Position numbers and translations under genes: made by a program | Assembly (NCBI GenBank): GCA_949282305.1 | Contig: CASDPB010000035.1 | Location: 30,073 to 94,072 of the forward strand | Source: an uncultured Lentisphaeria bacterium | Lineage (GTDB): Bacteria > Verrucomicrobiota > Lentisphaeria > Victivallales > UBA1829 | Length of the DNA: 64,000 bases | Reading direction: 5' to 3' | Shown here: one piece after another, positions 1 through 8,924 of the stretch | Position numbering within the stretch: the stretch's first letter is position 1 | How the letters are laid out: each line of letters starts with the position of its first letter | Notes under the pieces: generated by a model | The model's database searches: none | What the model saw: the letters and a program-made list of their open reading frames with translations, nothing else | Told to the model about the DNA's origin: nothing

Positions 1-327
1 TTCATCGAAGAAACCTTCGGGGAAGAGCGGGCGGAGCGGACGGTCTGTCATGCGGCAGGTCAGGATTTCCTTGTCGGTGGGACGCCCTTCGCGCTTGATG
101 TAGCCGCCGGGGAAACGTCCCGCCGCAGAGTATTTTTCGCGGTAGTCCACCTGAAGCGGAAAGAAATCCTGCCCCGGTTTTGCCGCTCCGGAACATGCCG
201 CCACAAGCACGGTTGTATCGCCGAGCCTGAGTGTGCAGGAGCCGTTTGCGAGTTTTGCGATTTTCCCGGTGGAGATTTCAATGTCTTTTCCCGGACCGAT
301 GTTTACAATTACTTTTTCTTCCGGCAT
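1..327 (-). CDS. pnp: Polyribonucleotide nucleotidyltransferase (PNPase), N-terminal part, cut by window edge
   Basis: Only the first 109 codons are in the window; the gene continues off the left edge. The protein starts [20 protein letters not shown] and carries the typical first RNase PH-like domain signatures: [12 protein letters not shown], then [18 protein letters not shown] and [12 protein letters not shown]. PNPase degrades RNA 3' to 5' phosphorolytically in the cytoplasm and is part of the degradosome in many bacteria. The ATG at 325-327 is preceded by AGGGAGG about 6 bases upstream. It lies downstream of rpsO on the same strand, the classical rpsO-pnp order, but a strong terminator sits between them, so pnp is probably served partly by readthrough or by its own promoter in the 280-base leader. 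Confidence 0.95.
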   Translation of the reverse strand, partial: MPEEKVIVNIGPGKDIEISTGKIAKLANGSCTLRLGDTTVLVAACSGAAKPGQDFFPLQVDYREKYSAAGRFPGGYIKREGRPTDKEILTCRMTDRPLRPLFPEGFFDE

Positions 328-594
328 AATGCCTCCCTGTTGGATTCCGGTTCCGATGCAGCGGCAAGGAACCGTTCGCGGACCAGATCGGGGCCGCAAT
401 TTGTTTCTGTGAAAGGCGGGGGAGGAATGGGGAAAACCCCATGCGGTCTGTTGCGGAATAGCGGTATCAAACTCCGGACTTTCCCATGCCGCCCGGGGGC
501 TGATACCGACCGAATTCCACAAAACGAACCGTCTTGAAAGTGTTCCAGCCTGCGCCTTGTATCATTATATATGCTGTAAATATAGCACCGTCTT
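328..594 (-). other. pnp leader / rpsO-pnp intergenic region
   Basis: About 270 bases lie between the rpsO terminator and pnp. I see no conserved reading frame here; the short frames on both strands have no recognisable protein features. In other bacteria the rpsO-pnp spacer contains an RNase III-processed hairpin through which PNPase controls its own mRNA; some GC-rich inverted segments are present but I cannot show such a hairpin with confidence. Confidence 0.4.
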
Positions 595-639
595 TTAAAA
601 AAGCAAGCAGTCACCTGCAAAAAAGATTGAAGGTGACTG
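595..639 (-). terminator. Intrinsic terminator after rpsO
   Basis: A perfect 9-bp stem (CAGTCACCT at 608-616 with AGGTGACTG at 631-639) is followed, read on the minus strand, by CTTGCTTTTTT. It lies about 27 bases after the rpsO stop codon and points in the direction of rpsO transcription. Confidence 0.85.
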
Positions 640-666
640 ATGCGATAAAAGTATTCTTCAGCAGAA

Positions 667-945
667 TTACTTGGAAATTGCGGTGCCGCGAATTCCGAAT
701 GCTTCGGAGAGTTCAAGATATTTGGCATGGTTTTCGGATGCCAGATATTTCAGAAGACGTTTTCTTCTGTTGACCATTGCCATGAGTCCGCGCCTTGTGC
801 TGTGGTCTTTCTTGTTGGCGCGCATGTGCTCCGTGATCTCGGCGATGCGCTGAGAGAGAAGAGCAATCTGAACTTCCGAAGAACCTGTATCACCCTCTTT
901 GCGGGCATACTTTCCAATAATTTCCGATTTAGTAGCTTTTTCCAT
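667..945 (-). CDS. rpsO: Small ribosomal subunit protein uS15
   Basis: The protein has 92 residues (usual length 88-90) and is a full-length S15: MEKATKSEIIGKYA, GDTGSSEVQIALLSQRI, THR-type central helix with HMRANKKDHSTRRGL, and the C-terminal RRKRLLKYL. It binds 16S rRNA helices 20-22 and helps form the central domain of the 30S subunit. The frame is open 11 codons further upstream, but the ATG at 943-945 is chosen because AGGAAAAGGA lies just before it and because it matches the family's N-terminus. Expression is likely from the TTGACT/CATAAA promoter at 1049-1077. Confidence 0.97.
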   Translation of the reverse strand: MEKATKSEIIGKYARKEGDTGSSEVQIALLSQRIAEITEHMRANKKDHSTRRGLMAMVNRRKRLLKYLASENHAKYLELSEAFGIRGTAISK

Positions 946-1048
946 TTTGTCCTTTTCCTGGTTTTTATGCGAAGGCAAGGAAGTAATTTACTGCATGATT
1001 CCGCTTTTGCAAACCGAAAATTTCTTTTTCCGGAATTTTTTGCTTCTT

Positions 1049-1077
1049 TTTATGGGTGCGGCATTTGAAACAGTCAA
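1049..1077 (-). promoter_or_regulatory. Predicted sigma-70 promoter for rpsO
   Basis: On the minus strand TTGACT (1077-1072) is spaced 17 bases from CATAAA (1054-1049), about 100 bases upstream of the rpsO start. The -35 is close to consensus and the -10 is moderate. Confidence 0.45.
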
Positions 1078-1455
1078 TGAACGGCGGAAGATAGAGCAGG
1101 TATTTTTCAAAAACGTCCGACTTTGCCCGCCGTCTGATAAATTTTCGGAAAGACCAGTTGACATATCTGTCTTCACAGGTTATCATAAATGCCAGGCTGA
1201 AGAAGCAGATGCGGCGGCACGGGGAAGCGGCGTCCGCTTGGGGAAGGGGTGTGTGCGGTATTGTCCGGCATGGCGTTGCCGGGAACATTTCCGCTTCCGG
1301 GGGGAGGTTTCGGGCGGAGCCAATGCGCATGACGCTGTGATGTCAGATTTCAGTGCTGAAGGAGTCAGCAGAAGCGGATGCCCGGAGCCGGAAAGGGCGT
1401 TTATCTCTGCAATATTGTGACGGGTGAGCCGACTGTTAAACGGGAAAGGATTGGA
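1078..1455. other. Divergent intergenic region rpsO / phosphoesterase
   Basis: The two divergent genes are separated by 510 bases (946-1455). Apart from the two promoter candidates listed separately I find no convincing gene or RNA. The second half is GC-rich; the frames that cross it have no family features. Confidence 0.4.
1158..1186 (+). promoter_or_regulatory. Predicted sigma-70 promoter for the phosphoesterase gene
   Basis: TTGACA (1158-1163), a 17-base spacer and TATCAT (1181-1186) match the vegetative consensus well. The next plus-strand gene starts at 1456, so the transcript would carry a leader of about 260 bases. Confidence 0.55.
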
Positions 1456-3306
1456 ATGATGCGGAGTTGGAGCTGGAAATGTTTTTTCATACTGTTTTTA
1501 TGCTGGTGCTGTTCCTGTGTCCGTGCGGAGCGCTTTGCGCTGCTGACCGATCTTCATGTGAGTCCCGGGACGCCGAATGACGCGGCTCTGGGAAGAGCTG
1601 TCGATGAGATCAACCGGAGCGGCTTTGATTTCGTGATCGTTTCCGGCGATGTCTCCAATCAGGGGACGGACGCCGAACTGGAAGCGGTGAAGAGGCGTCT
1701 TTCCGGATTGCGCGTCCCTTATTATCTTGTTCCGGGAAATCATGAGACAAACTGGTCGGAAAGTGCCGGATTGACGATCAACCGTCTTTGGGGCGGCGAC
1801 CGCTTCCGGTTCAAAAGCGGGAAATGGCTGTTTGTCGGATTCAATACGGGCCCTTACATGAAGATGGGGGATGGGCATGTGAAAGCGGAGGATCTTCTGT
1901 GGATGGAGAAGGTTCTGCAATCGGAACTGAAGGAGGGGGAGCGTCCCGTCTGCGTTGCGCATTATCCCGCGAATGAATGGCTGAGCAACGGGGGGGCGGT
2001 CATTGCGCTGATGAAGAAATATCATGCCGCGGCGATGTTCTTCGGTCACGGTCATGCGCTCCGCGCCTGTAATCTGGACGGCATTCCCGGAGTGATGGGG
2101 CGCGCCCTGTATATGCCGAAGGACCGTTCTTTCGGATATACCGTGGTGGAGATGAACGGCGATCTTTTTGAAATTTATGAGAAGAAACTCGGAGAACCGC
2201 TCTCCGGAAGGATCTATGCGTTCAGGGCAGGGGAGACATTTCGTGAACTGCCGCCTCCTCCGCCGTCCGCACCACCCGGCGGCAGACTGCCGGAAGGCTG
2301 GAGCGGAAAAACGGTTCTGAGCGCGGATGCCTCCATCTTCACCGGACTTGCCTTTCGAGGGACTGTTCTGTATTATGGAACTTCCACCGGGGAACTCCGC
2401 GCGTATGACTGGAAAAAGCGGAAGACGCTGTGGACGCTCGATCTCGGCGGGACGGTCCATTCCACGCCGCTGTATGACCGCGGCGTGGTGATTGCGGGCA
2501 GCATCGGAAACGAGATTGTCGGAGTTGACGCGGACACGGGAAAGGTTCTCTGGCGGCTTTCCGCCCGGGCTCCGGTTGTCAATGACGGGCTGATTCACGA
2601 CGGTTCCCTTTATATGGGGCTGGGGAAAGAGGAATTCTGCCGGATTGACGTGAAAACCGGACGGAAAATCTGGAGCTGGAACGGGGCGCGGGGAATCTTT
2701 CAGGCGCAGCCCGCGGTAGCCTGCGGGAAAGTCGTGTTCGGCGCATGGGACCGCCATCTCTATTGTCTGAACGAGTCGGACGGCGCACTGCTCTGGAGCT
2801 GGAACAACGGGCACCCGCAGAAACTCTATTCTCCGGGAAACTGTGTCCCCGTCATCAGCCGCGGCAAAGTGTTTCTCGTTGCGCCGGACCGCTTTATGAC
2901 CGCATTGGATTTGCAGACGGGACGTCAGCTCTGGCGTTCCGGGAAGTTTGCCGTCCGTGAGTCCCAGTGCGGTTCCGCCGACGGAAAGCGGGTTTACGGC
3001 AAGACGATGAACGGGCTGATCGTTGCCGTGGATGCCGCCGCGCCTGAATACCGCGCTCTCTGGAGCGTCGATGCGAAGTTCGGTTATGAACACAATCCAT
3101 GTCCTCTGCTGGAACATGACGGGAGTGTGTTTGCAGGATCGCGCCAGGGGGTTCTCGCGGCGGTGGACGCCGGAACGCGGGAACTGCTCTGGACATATAA
3201 ATGCGGCAGTTCCTCAATCAATAAGATTGCCGTCGGTCCGGACGGCGGAATCTGGGTGACTCTGATCGAAGGGAAGATTTGCCGCTTCTCCGGAACGGGA
3301 AAATAA
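1456..3306 (+). CDS. Secreted metallophosphoesterase fused to a PQQ-type beta-propeller
   Basis: The 616-residue protein has a cysteine-rich signal peptide (residues 1-24) followed by a calcineurin-like phosphoesterase domain. The metal motifs are all visible: TDLHV (D32, H34), SGDVSNQG, PGNHETN, the AHYP segment and GHGH. From about residue 290 to the end come seven or so PQQ/BamB-like blades, each with a pattern such as LYCLNESDGALLWSW or VDAGTRELLWTY. The likely role is hydrolysis of a phosphoester in the periplasm or outside the cell, with the propeller as a binding or scaffold module; the substrate cannot be told. The ATG at 1456 is chosen because AAAGGA precedes it and the signal peptide begins there; the frame is open further upstream. 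No partner gene is adjacent on the same strand. Confidence 0.85.
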   Translation: MMRSWSWKCFFILFLCWCCSCVRAERFALLTDLHVSPGTPNDAALGRAVDEINRSGFDFVIVSGDVSNQGTDAELEAVKRRLSGLRVPYYLVPGNHETNWSESAGLTINRLWGGDRFRFKSGKWLFVGFNTGPYMKMGDGHVKAEDLLWMEKVLQSELKEGERPVCVAHYPANEWLSNGGAVIALMKKYHAAAMFFGHGHALRACNLDGIPGVMGRALYMPKDRSFGYTVVEMNGDLFEIYEKKLGEPLSGRIYAFRAGETFRELPPPPPSAPPGGRLPEGWSGKTVLSADASIFTGLAFRGTVLYYGTSTGELRAYDWKKRKTLWTLDLGGTVHSTPLYDRGVVIAGSIGNEIVGVDADTGKVLWRLSARAPVVNDGLIHDGSLYMGLGKEEFCRIDVKTGRKIWSWNGARGIFQAQPAVACGKVVFGAWDRHLYCLNESDGALLWSWNNGHPQKLYSPGNCVPVISRGKVFLVAPDRFMTALDLQTGRQLWRSGKFAVRESQCGSADGKRVYGKTMNGLIVAVDAAAPEYRALWSVDAKFGYEHNPCPLLEHDGSVFAGSRQGVLAAVDAGTRELLWTYKCGSSSINKIAVGPDGGIWVTLIEGKICRFSGTGK

Positions 3307-3317
3307 TGCCGTGACGC

Positions 3318-3334
3318 GAATCCGTTCCGGGGGA
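3318..3334 (+). repeat. Partial copy of a dispersed GAATCCGTTCCGGGG repeat
   Basis: These 17 bases are identical to the core of the two longer repeat copies at 55891-55925 and 60114-60147, on the same strand. This copy lies 12 bases after the phosphoesterase stop codon. Only the core matches; the flanks differ. Confidence 0.4.
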
Positions 3335-3563
3335 CGGTGCGGCGGCAGGAATGTGCCCCTGTCTCATGGCATCCGCCGGACGGTCTTTGCCGCAGCCTGT
3401 CTCCTTGCGCGAAATGGGAAGACTTCCGCAGAGAGTGTTCGGGATTTCTTTCCTCCCCTTGAGCGTTTGGAACTGCCGCCGGAGTGTGCTGCCTCCGGCG
3501 GTCAGTTTGTGCCGTGGAATCGCGGCAGGGCAAATATTGGGAAACCGCCGCTGTCTGCGGAAT

Positions 3564-5885
3564 TCACTTTGTCAGTATGACGTCAAGAAACATCGCGGGA
3601 TCTTTGCCGAGGCCGATTCCGGGAGTGAGTTCCAGCCATCCCAGCCGTCCTTTTCCGTTGTTCAAATTGGCAAGAATGCTCCAGCGCATACTGGAACCTT
3701 CTTTCAGAATGAAAGGACTGACGGCACGCTTTGCAAGAGCAAACTCATAGATCGTCTTTCCGGGGAGACTGCGGACTGCCAGCCTGACTTCCCCGTCATC
3801 CAGCAGTCCGGTTTTCTTCGGCAGACTGTCGTAGTTGGAGCTTGAGGCAAAGTGCCGCAGAACTGCCGGTTTGTCTTCCCACGTGCCGAAGGTGTATTCA
3901 AAATCGTCATCGTCATATCCCTTGCCTTGTTTTGCGTTTTTCAGCGGGTCGAAGGCGAACTGTATGGAATCGGTCATCCACAAGGTGTTCAGCGAGTCCG
4001 CCTTCGCAAAGTATACCGGTTTGTGGACGGTGATTGCGCAGTAGAGATGTTCCGGGGTCCACTGCGCCTGAAAATCCGCACGGATTTTTTCGTCTTCTTT
4101 TGTCCAGAGTCCGGGATTTTTGCGAACCGCGTTTGCGGGAACTGCAAGAGTTGTGACGGGGACAGCTTTCCATTCCCGGAGGTCTCCGTCGATCGAAACC
4201 TGTCCGGCAGCCTGCGGAACAGTCATGGCGCGCAGTTGGAATGTGCCCGGATAATGCTTTCCTCCGGTGGAGATGTCCGCCTGAATGGTTTGTGCTTCAA
4301 CTCCGATTTTCCGCGCGGTGTGAAACAGTTCGGAAACTTTGCCTTCCGGGGGGATGCTGCGCAGTTCCCGCCTGCTTTTCACGCCGTCGATGATGGTGGA
4401 CAGGGTGCCGGAAGCCGGACGGTTTCCATGATTTCGGACGTCCAGAGCGAAACTTTCGCTTCCTGTGATGCGCGGCTGAACCGTCAGCGGCGGCAGATGA
4501 CTGGGAATTTCCAGGCGTGAACAGAGCTCTTTCAGTTCGGGGAGTGTCTTGCCGGTCATATAATAAAGCGGCTGATTGTCAAGAATGACCTGTCCGGCGG
4601 CAACGGGGTTGCCCATGATGTCGAAGAAACTGCCGTGCTGTTCCATTTCCCGCGAATTGATTTTTGCGGAGGCGCCTTTCCACTTCCAAAGCACGGCGAT
4701 CCGGGATTTTCCCCCGTCGAAGACAACGCACCGCGATTCCGTTCCGATCCGGCAGCTTCCGATGAACGGGGCATTTCCCACGAGGTCGGCGAACGTGCGG
4801 ATTGCATATCCGACGGGATGAAGCACCGGCGTGTAGTTGTTTCCCGGGTTTCCCCCGAGGACGATATTCCACGAGGTCTGCGTCCCGTAGGGAATCAGTT
4901 TGAAATGAGTGTAGACTTCGGCGCCGCCGGCAAATGCAAGGATCATGGTGCGCAGATCTTCCGCCGTGCAGATGCGGCTTTTTTCATCAATGAGATTATT
5001 GGGCAGGATTGCTGAATATTGTTTTCCGTTTTCCGAGCACCAGACGGGAATTTTCTTCCTGAAATCTCTCCGGATCGTATCGTTCAGCGTGTCCAGGCGC
5101 TCTTTCAGTTCATATTCTTCCGGCGTGATGCAGTAAGGGTGAAGCGTGATGATGTCCAGAAGCGTGTCGCCGCCGTTCTGCAGCATCTGATGAATCCATG
5201 TCGCGTCCACAGTGCATGCCGCGGGACCGGCAAGTCTGGTCTCCGGTGCGATTTCCTTCAGAGTCCGCCGGACTTCTTTCAGATATTTGACATAAACTTT
5301 TTCCGTCATAGCCTCCATCGTGTCGGGGTTGAGGAGGCGCGGCTGCCAGATGTTCGGTTCGTTGCAGAATTCCAGAACATCCAGTTTTGAGGCATAGGGC
5401 GCAAGGCGTCTGCGGTATTCCGAAGTGGTTGCGGACGTATCCTTGCGGACCGCGCCGTTTTCCATGCCGAGGGGTCCCGCGCAGAGAAGAGTCCGGATTC
5501 CGCCGTCGTGAATCCGCGCCATATACTCCAGGGATGAGTTTTCCTCTCCCAGCCGGAACTGCGCCCAGATTCGCGCGGTTCCGGCACGGATGAGCTTCAG
5601 CAGGTCAAGTGTCATCTGCGAGTTGGAACGGTAGGTGAGATCCATTGCGATGCGCGGTATCGACGGAGCGGTGCCGCGCATGCGCCCGAACAGATAGCCA
5701 TGTTCCATGACCTCGCCCGAATTTCTGTCGCGGACGCTGACAATCAGATTCTGCGCTCCCAGCAGAGTCTCTTCTTCCGCAAGCGGCAGCTGAAGCGTCC
5801 GTTTTTCCCCGGGGGCGCACTCGTAAACACCCGCCTTTTTCCGCCAGCGCACGGTTCCGTAATAATCGACGAGGCGTGAAGTCAC
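3564..5885 (-). CDS. Large glycoside hydrolase, second part: clan GH-A-like catalytic domain and CBM9-like domain (downstream of a frameshift)
   Basis: The 773-codon frame opens without a credible start: the first codon is a GTG inside the stop of the upstream frame, and no ribosome binding site is seen. Its first residues continue the domain that breaks off upstream, so it is most likely the rest of one 1,182-residue protein. The middle resembles clan GH-A barrels (GH39/GH5-like): LEFCNEPNIW offers the acid/base glutamate and VWCSENGKQ a nucleophile glutamate. The last 190 residues, from DGDLREWKAVPV through DSIQFAFDP, look like a CBM9-type sugar-binding domain. The exact family and substrate are not determined. 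It is the last gene of the LacI-led cassette. Confidence 0.75.
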   Translation of the reverse strand: MTSRLVDYYGTVRWRKKAGVYECAPGEKRTLQLPLAEEETLLGAQNLIVSVRDRNSGEVMEHGYLFGRMRGTAPSIPRIAMDLTYRSNSQMTLDLLKLIRAGTARIWAQFRLGEENSSLEYMARIHDGGIRTLLCAGPLGMENGAVRKDTSATTSEYRRRLAPYASKLDVLEFCNEPNIWQPRLLNPDTMEAMTEKVYVKYLKEVRRTLKEIAPETRLAGPAACTVDATWIHQMLQNGGDTLLDIITLHPYCITPEEYELKERLDTLNDTIRRDFRKKIPVWCSENGKQYSAILPNNLIDEKSRICTAEDLRTMILAFAGGAEVYTHFKLIPYGTQTSWNIVLGGNPGNNYTPVLHPVGYAIRTFADLVGNAPFIGSCRIGTESRCVVFDGGKSRIAVLWKWKGASAKINSREMEQHGSFFDIMGNPVAAGQVILDNQPLYYMTGKTLPELKELCSRLEIPSHLPPLTVQPRITGSESFALDVRNHGNRPASGTLSTIIDGVKSRRELRSIPPEGKVSELFHTARKIGVEAQTIQADISTGGKHYPGTFQLRAMTVPQAAGQVSIDGDLREWKAVPVTTLAVPANAVRKNPGLWTKEDEKIRADFQAQWTPEHLYCAITVHKPVYFAKADSLNTLWMTDSIQFAFDPLKNAKQGKGYDDDDFEYTFGTWEDKPAVLRHFASSSNYDSLPKKTGLLDDGEVRLAVRSLPGKTIYEFALAKRAVSPFILKEGSSMRWSILANLNNGKGRLGWLELTPGIGLGKDPAMFLDVILTK

Positions 5886-7111
5886 CTCATATATGGAGTT
5901 TTTTTTGAGAGATTGGAGATGACGACTTCCGCGGAGATTTTTTCTCCCGGGGCGTAATTGCAGTCGGGATCGTTCATGGTTCCGGAAACTGCGAACGGCG
6001 TTTGGACAAACGGAACCTCTCCGGTTCCCGTCGATGCGGTAATGTCGTCAATCCAGAAAGTTGCATCCGTCTGCGGGGAAAAGCAGAGATAAGTCTCATT
6101 GTGCACATTCATGTTGCCGTCCAGCCCGACTCCTCCCCGTCCCCATGTCGGAACCAGAAGAGATATTTTTTTCCATTCGGCGCCGACGTTCTGGCTGGCT
6201 GCCGGAAAACCGTACGCCGCGCCGGAGTTGCAGACCAGGAACATGCCGACACCGGCATTGGGCTTGGAGGCTTTTGCCCAGTAGGTGATGCGCAGCGGCT
6301 GACCGGGCATCACCTTCACCGGGCCGATGTAAAGACGGTTCGCCGCATTGGGCTTTGCTTCGATGCGGAAGGATGTCCTGCCGGAATGAAATTCCTCCGT
6401 GTCCAGGAAGAAGTTGCGGTCGGCGGTCTGCCAGGAACCGTCGAACCACTGAAGACGGTTGCTGTCACTTTGCACTTTCAGCGGATCCCCGTAAGCGCCG
6501 AGCCACCCGCGTTCCGCTCCGCCATTGGGGAGCTGGCTGCCGGATACGGCGGACTTTTCCTCGCGGAAGGTTTCCAGGCGCATCTCCTCGATCGTGTAGA
6601 CCGCTGGAGTGTGGAACCCGATGCGCGGAGAAAAGCCGGTCAGACCGGGCAGCGCCTGGGCCTCATAGAGAAGAGTGACGGGAGTGTCCTTATTGATTTT
6701 GAACCGCCTGGAACCGCCTTTCCATGTGTTCTGCTTCTGCATCATCATGAGCATGACTTCCGCATCGCAGTCCGCTTTCAGGCGAACGGTGAAACGGACT
6801 TTCTGACCGCTTAACTCCGCCGGGGAGACTGACGGCGGCAATTGAAAGGACAGCGGCAGATTCCGTTTGGTCGTGACGGTGCTGTTCCGCACATCCACGA
6901 CCAGTGCCTTGTCTTTTATCTGCACCGCTGCCTTGCTGTCCGGCGGAATCGTCAGAACAGCAAGAATCTGCTTGTCCTGATTCCTGCAGACGATGCTTCT
7001 GCCGTCGCGGCTGGCGGCGACGGTATCGGAGTCCTGATAGTTTTGGGTGACGGTTGCCGCGGAACAGAGTGAAAATGCCGCCAGCAGGTTGCAGAGCAAG
7101 ATTGCTTTCAT
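5882..7111 (-). CDS. Large glycoside hydrolase, first part: signal peptide and CBM-like domains (ends at a frameshift)
   Basis: The 409-residue frame begins with a clear signal peptide (MKAILLCNLLAAFSLCSAAT) and has a strong ribosome binding site, AGGAAAGGAG, 5 bases before the ATG. Residues 170-390 look like a CenC/CBM4-9-type module (GGAERGWLGAYGD, then TYWAKASKPNAG). The frame ends early after ISNLSKKTPYMR because of an A8 run at 5899-5906; a shift of -1 there would read ISNLSKKNSIYEVTSRL and continue into the downstream frame. It follows the pseudopilin gene by 18 bases and is probably in the same transcript as LacI. A real disruption, a sequencing error in the homopolymer, or slippage are all possible. 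Confidence 0.8.
   Translation of the reverse strand: MKAILLCNLLAAFSLCSAATVTQNYQDSDTVAASRDGRSIVCRNQDKQILAVLTIPPDSKAAVQIKDKALVVDVRNSTVTTKRNLPLSFQLPPSVSPAELSGQKVRFTVRLKADCDAEVMLMMMQKQNTWKGGSRRFKINKDTPVTLLYEAQALPGLTGFSPRIGFHTPAVYTIEEMRLETFREEKSAVSGSQLPNGGAERGWLGAYGDPLKVQSDSNRLQWFDGSWQTADRNFFLDTEEFHSGRTSFRIEAKPNAANRLYIGPVKVMPGQPLRITYWAKASKPNAGVGMFLVCNSGAAYGFPAASQNVGAEWKKISLLVPTWGRGGVGLDGNMNVHNETYLCFSPQTDATFWIDDITASTGTGEVPFVQTPFAVSGTMNDPDCNYAPGEKISAEVVISNLSKKTPYMR
5899..5906 (-). other. A8 homopolymer at the frame junction of the split glycoside hydrolase
   Basis: On the coding strand the sequence reads TCA AAA AAA ACT. It contains the slippery heptamer A AAA AAA in the correct phase for a -1 shift, and eight A residues are also enough for transcriptional slippage. 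Nine A residues would restore one open frame of 1,182 codons. The zero-frame stop follows 13 bases after the run. Confidence 0.8.
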
Positions 7112-7129
7112 AGTTCTCCTTTCCTAAGT

Positions 7130-7834
7130 TTAATCTTCGATAATCAGTTGATTGAGATCGGTATCTTCCGGCAGTCGGTTGATTGCGGAGGCGTGTCCGT
7201 CAAGATAAACCGTGATCCAGCCCGGGGAGCCGTGGCGTCTTCTGCCGTATCCGTCAAAAGAATTCAGCAGATTTTTCCCGTCTGTCCGGAAATTCATGAC
7301 GCATGTCGCCTGATAAGTGGGCGCGAATTCATTGTGATCCAGAAAATACCAGGTTTTTGAGGGGATGAATCTTTTGTCGCCCAGGAATTCCTTCGGCGGA
7401 TTGGTGGCGCGGAAGATGCTTTTTCCGGAACCGCAGAACGTCCAGCGCTGAACGATCAGATAGGAGAGTTTCGCCGTCGTTTCATTGTAGCCGCCGGCTT
7501 TTCTTCTGTCTTCCGGACAGGAAAATACCGGCCATGAACCGGGAGGGGCGATCTGTTTGTACTGCATGTAGCATGTGCCGAAATAAAAGCTCCACTGGTG
7601 ATTGCCGGGAGACGCCATGGCGCCGGAACTGTTGATGTCCGGCGCGGCATAGTCGCTGTTGTCATTTTGATACTGGGTTCCGCAGAGCCCGATCTGGCGC
7701 AGATTGTTTTTGCAGAAAGTCGTGCGGGCATAAGACTGCGCCCTGTTCAGCGCGGGCAGAAGAAGCCCCGCAAGAACCACGATGATTGATATTACGGTCA
7801 GAAGCTCTATCAGTGTGAATGGTCTTCTCATCAT
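7130..7834 (-). CDS. Pseudopilin-like protein with prepilin cleavage/methylation N-terminus
   Basis: The 234-residue protein begins [18 protein letters not shown], the class III (type II secretion/type IV pilus) prepilin signal: a short basic leader, cleavage before F, glutamate at +5, then a hydrophobic helix ending [13 protein letters not shown]. The body has the [21 protein letters not shown] segment typical of PVC-bacterial pseudopilins, and the C-terminus has the processing-associated H-x-DG motif ([15 protein letters not shown], ten residues between H and DG instead of nine). It should sit in the inner membrane and be processed by a prepilin peptidase. It lies 9 bases after the LacI gene and 18 bases before the large hydrolase, with GGAGAGGA before the start; either of two adjacent ATGs could be used. 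Confidence 0.88.
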   Translation of the reverse strand: MMRRPFTLIELLTVISIIVVLAGLLLPALNRAQSYARTTFCKNNLRQIGLCGTQYQNDNSDYAAPDINSSGAMASPGNHQWSFYFGTCYMQYKQIAPPGSWPVFSCPEDRRKAGGYNETTAKLSYLIVQRWTFCGSGKSIFRATNPPKEFLGDKRFIPSKTWYFLDHNEFAPTYQATCVMNFRTDGKNLLNSFDGYGRRRHGSPGWITVYLDGHASAINRLPEDTDLNQLIIED

Positions 7835-7843
7835 TCCTCTCCA

Positions 7844-8890
7844 TCAGGTTTCGGCTGCCTCCGGCTTGAAATACGGATTGCAGCATTCATTCATCAGAAC
7901 GGCATAATACGGATCGGCGATTTGCCGGCGGCAATATGCCTGCAGCTGCCGCACATCAAGGAAGTCCGCGGGGATTTCTATCGTCTGAACGGGGGAATCC
8001 GGAGCGTCGATGATTTCCATCAGGCGCTTCACTCTCAGGGAAACATATTCCTGAAAGGGATTGACAATCGCTCCGACGATGCTGTCATGGAGAATCAGGT
8101 CATGCGGAAGCGTATAATCGTAAATGATCTTAGGCAGATTGCGGATGCCGTTTCTGTCGCACTCCTGAAGAAAACGGATCGTGCTCCTGCTGTCGCGCGC
8201 GATCAGCGCATCCGCATGACAGTCGCAGATCGCCTTCCGGATCCGCTGCGCTGCGAGCTGCTCATGCAGATCACAGTTCCGGTAGAATATTCCGGCTTCT
8301 TTGAAGAGAGTGCGGTACAGAGCGATTTCCTGCTCATGCATGGTTTCCGAGAACAGGGACAGGGCACGTCTGCATCCGGACTTCTGCAGCAGTTCCACCG
8401 CCGCTTTGCCTGCCCGCGTCTGCGATATGATGCTGGAATTCACATTTTTCTGAGGGCCCTTGGCAAGAATGGGATAATTTTGCAGCGCTTCCGGCACCTT
8501 CCAGTCCGGCGGCAGATAAAAACCGTAAAGTGTTCCTGCCGTCTGGGAGGCAAGATCCAGCAGACATTGCATTTCACGTTTTCGGTCATATCTTGTCAGA
8601 GAGATCAGAAGCCGGCAATGATATTTTTCAACTTCCTGAAACAGCTTTTCTATGTAGAGTCCGGAATAGATGCTGGCGACTTCGCAGAGCACTACGCCGA
8701 TGAAATTGTTTTTGCCGCGGTTCAGTGCTCTTGCCATTGCCGAGGGACGGTAATTGAATTTGCGGACCGCCTCCTCTATCCTGCTTCGCGTTTTGGGGTT
8801 CGTTGCAAGCGGATTGTTGTTCAAATACATGGAAACCAGTGCCTTGGAAACTCCGGCGTAATTTGCAATGTCTTTGATTGTCGCACGCAT
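7844..8890 (-). CDS. LacI-family transcriptional regulator
   Basis: The 348-residue protein has a canonical LacI helix-turn-helix at the N-terminus (ATIKDIANYAGVSKALVSMY, then the hinge region YRPSAMARAL) and a periplasmic-binding-protein-like sensor domain beginning NNFIGVVLCEVAS. It should repress or activate the cassette it leads in response to a sugar. The ATG follows AAAGGAGATTGCGGT. It is first in the transcript: LacI, pseudopilin, hydrolase. A perfect sigma-70 promoter and a palindrome centred on ACCGGT lie directly upstream, so autoregulation is likely. The ligand is unknown. Confidence 0.9.
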   Translation of the reverse strand: MRATIKDIANYAGVSKALVSMYLNNNPLATNPKTRSRIEEAVRKFNYRPSAMARALNRGKNNFIGVVLCEVASIYSGLYIEKLFQEVEKYHCRLLISLTRYDRKREMQCLLDLASQTAGTLYGFYLPPDWKVPEALQNYPILAKGPQKNVNSSIISQTRAGKAAVELLQKSGCRRALSLFSETMHEQEIALYRTLFKEAGIFYRNCDLHEQLAAQRIRKAICDCHADALIARDSRSTIRFLQECDRNGIRNLPKIIYDYTLPHDLILHDSIVGAIVNPFQEYVSLRVKRLMEIIDAPDSPVQTIEIPADFLDVRQLQAYCRRQIADPYYAVLMNECCNPYFKPEAAET

Positions 8891-8902
8891 ACCGCAATCT
8901 CC

Positions 8903-8916
8903 TTTAACCGGTTCAA
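8903..8916 (-). promoter_or_regulatory. Candidate LacI-type operator
   Basis: TTGAACCGGTTAAA is a near-perfect palindrome with a central CG, the usual form of LacI-family operators. It lies between the -10 box and the ribosome binding site of the LacI gene, where bound repressor would block transcription. A second CCGG-containing half-site, AAACCGGAA, lies inside the promoter spacer. Confidence 0.6.
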
Positions 8917-8924
8917 ATATTAAT

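Noticed and set aside
1498..3117. A 539-codon minus-strand frame opposite the phosphoesterase
   Set aside because: It has no recognisable domain and lies exactly antisense to a gene with five metal motifs.
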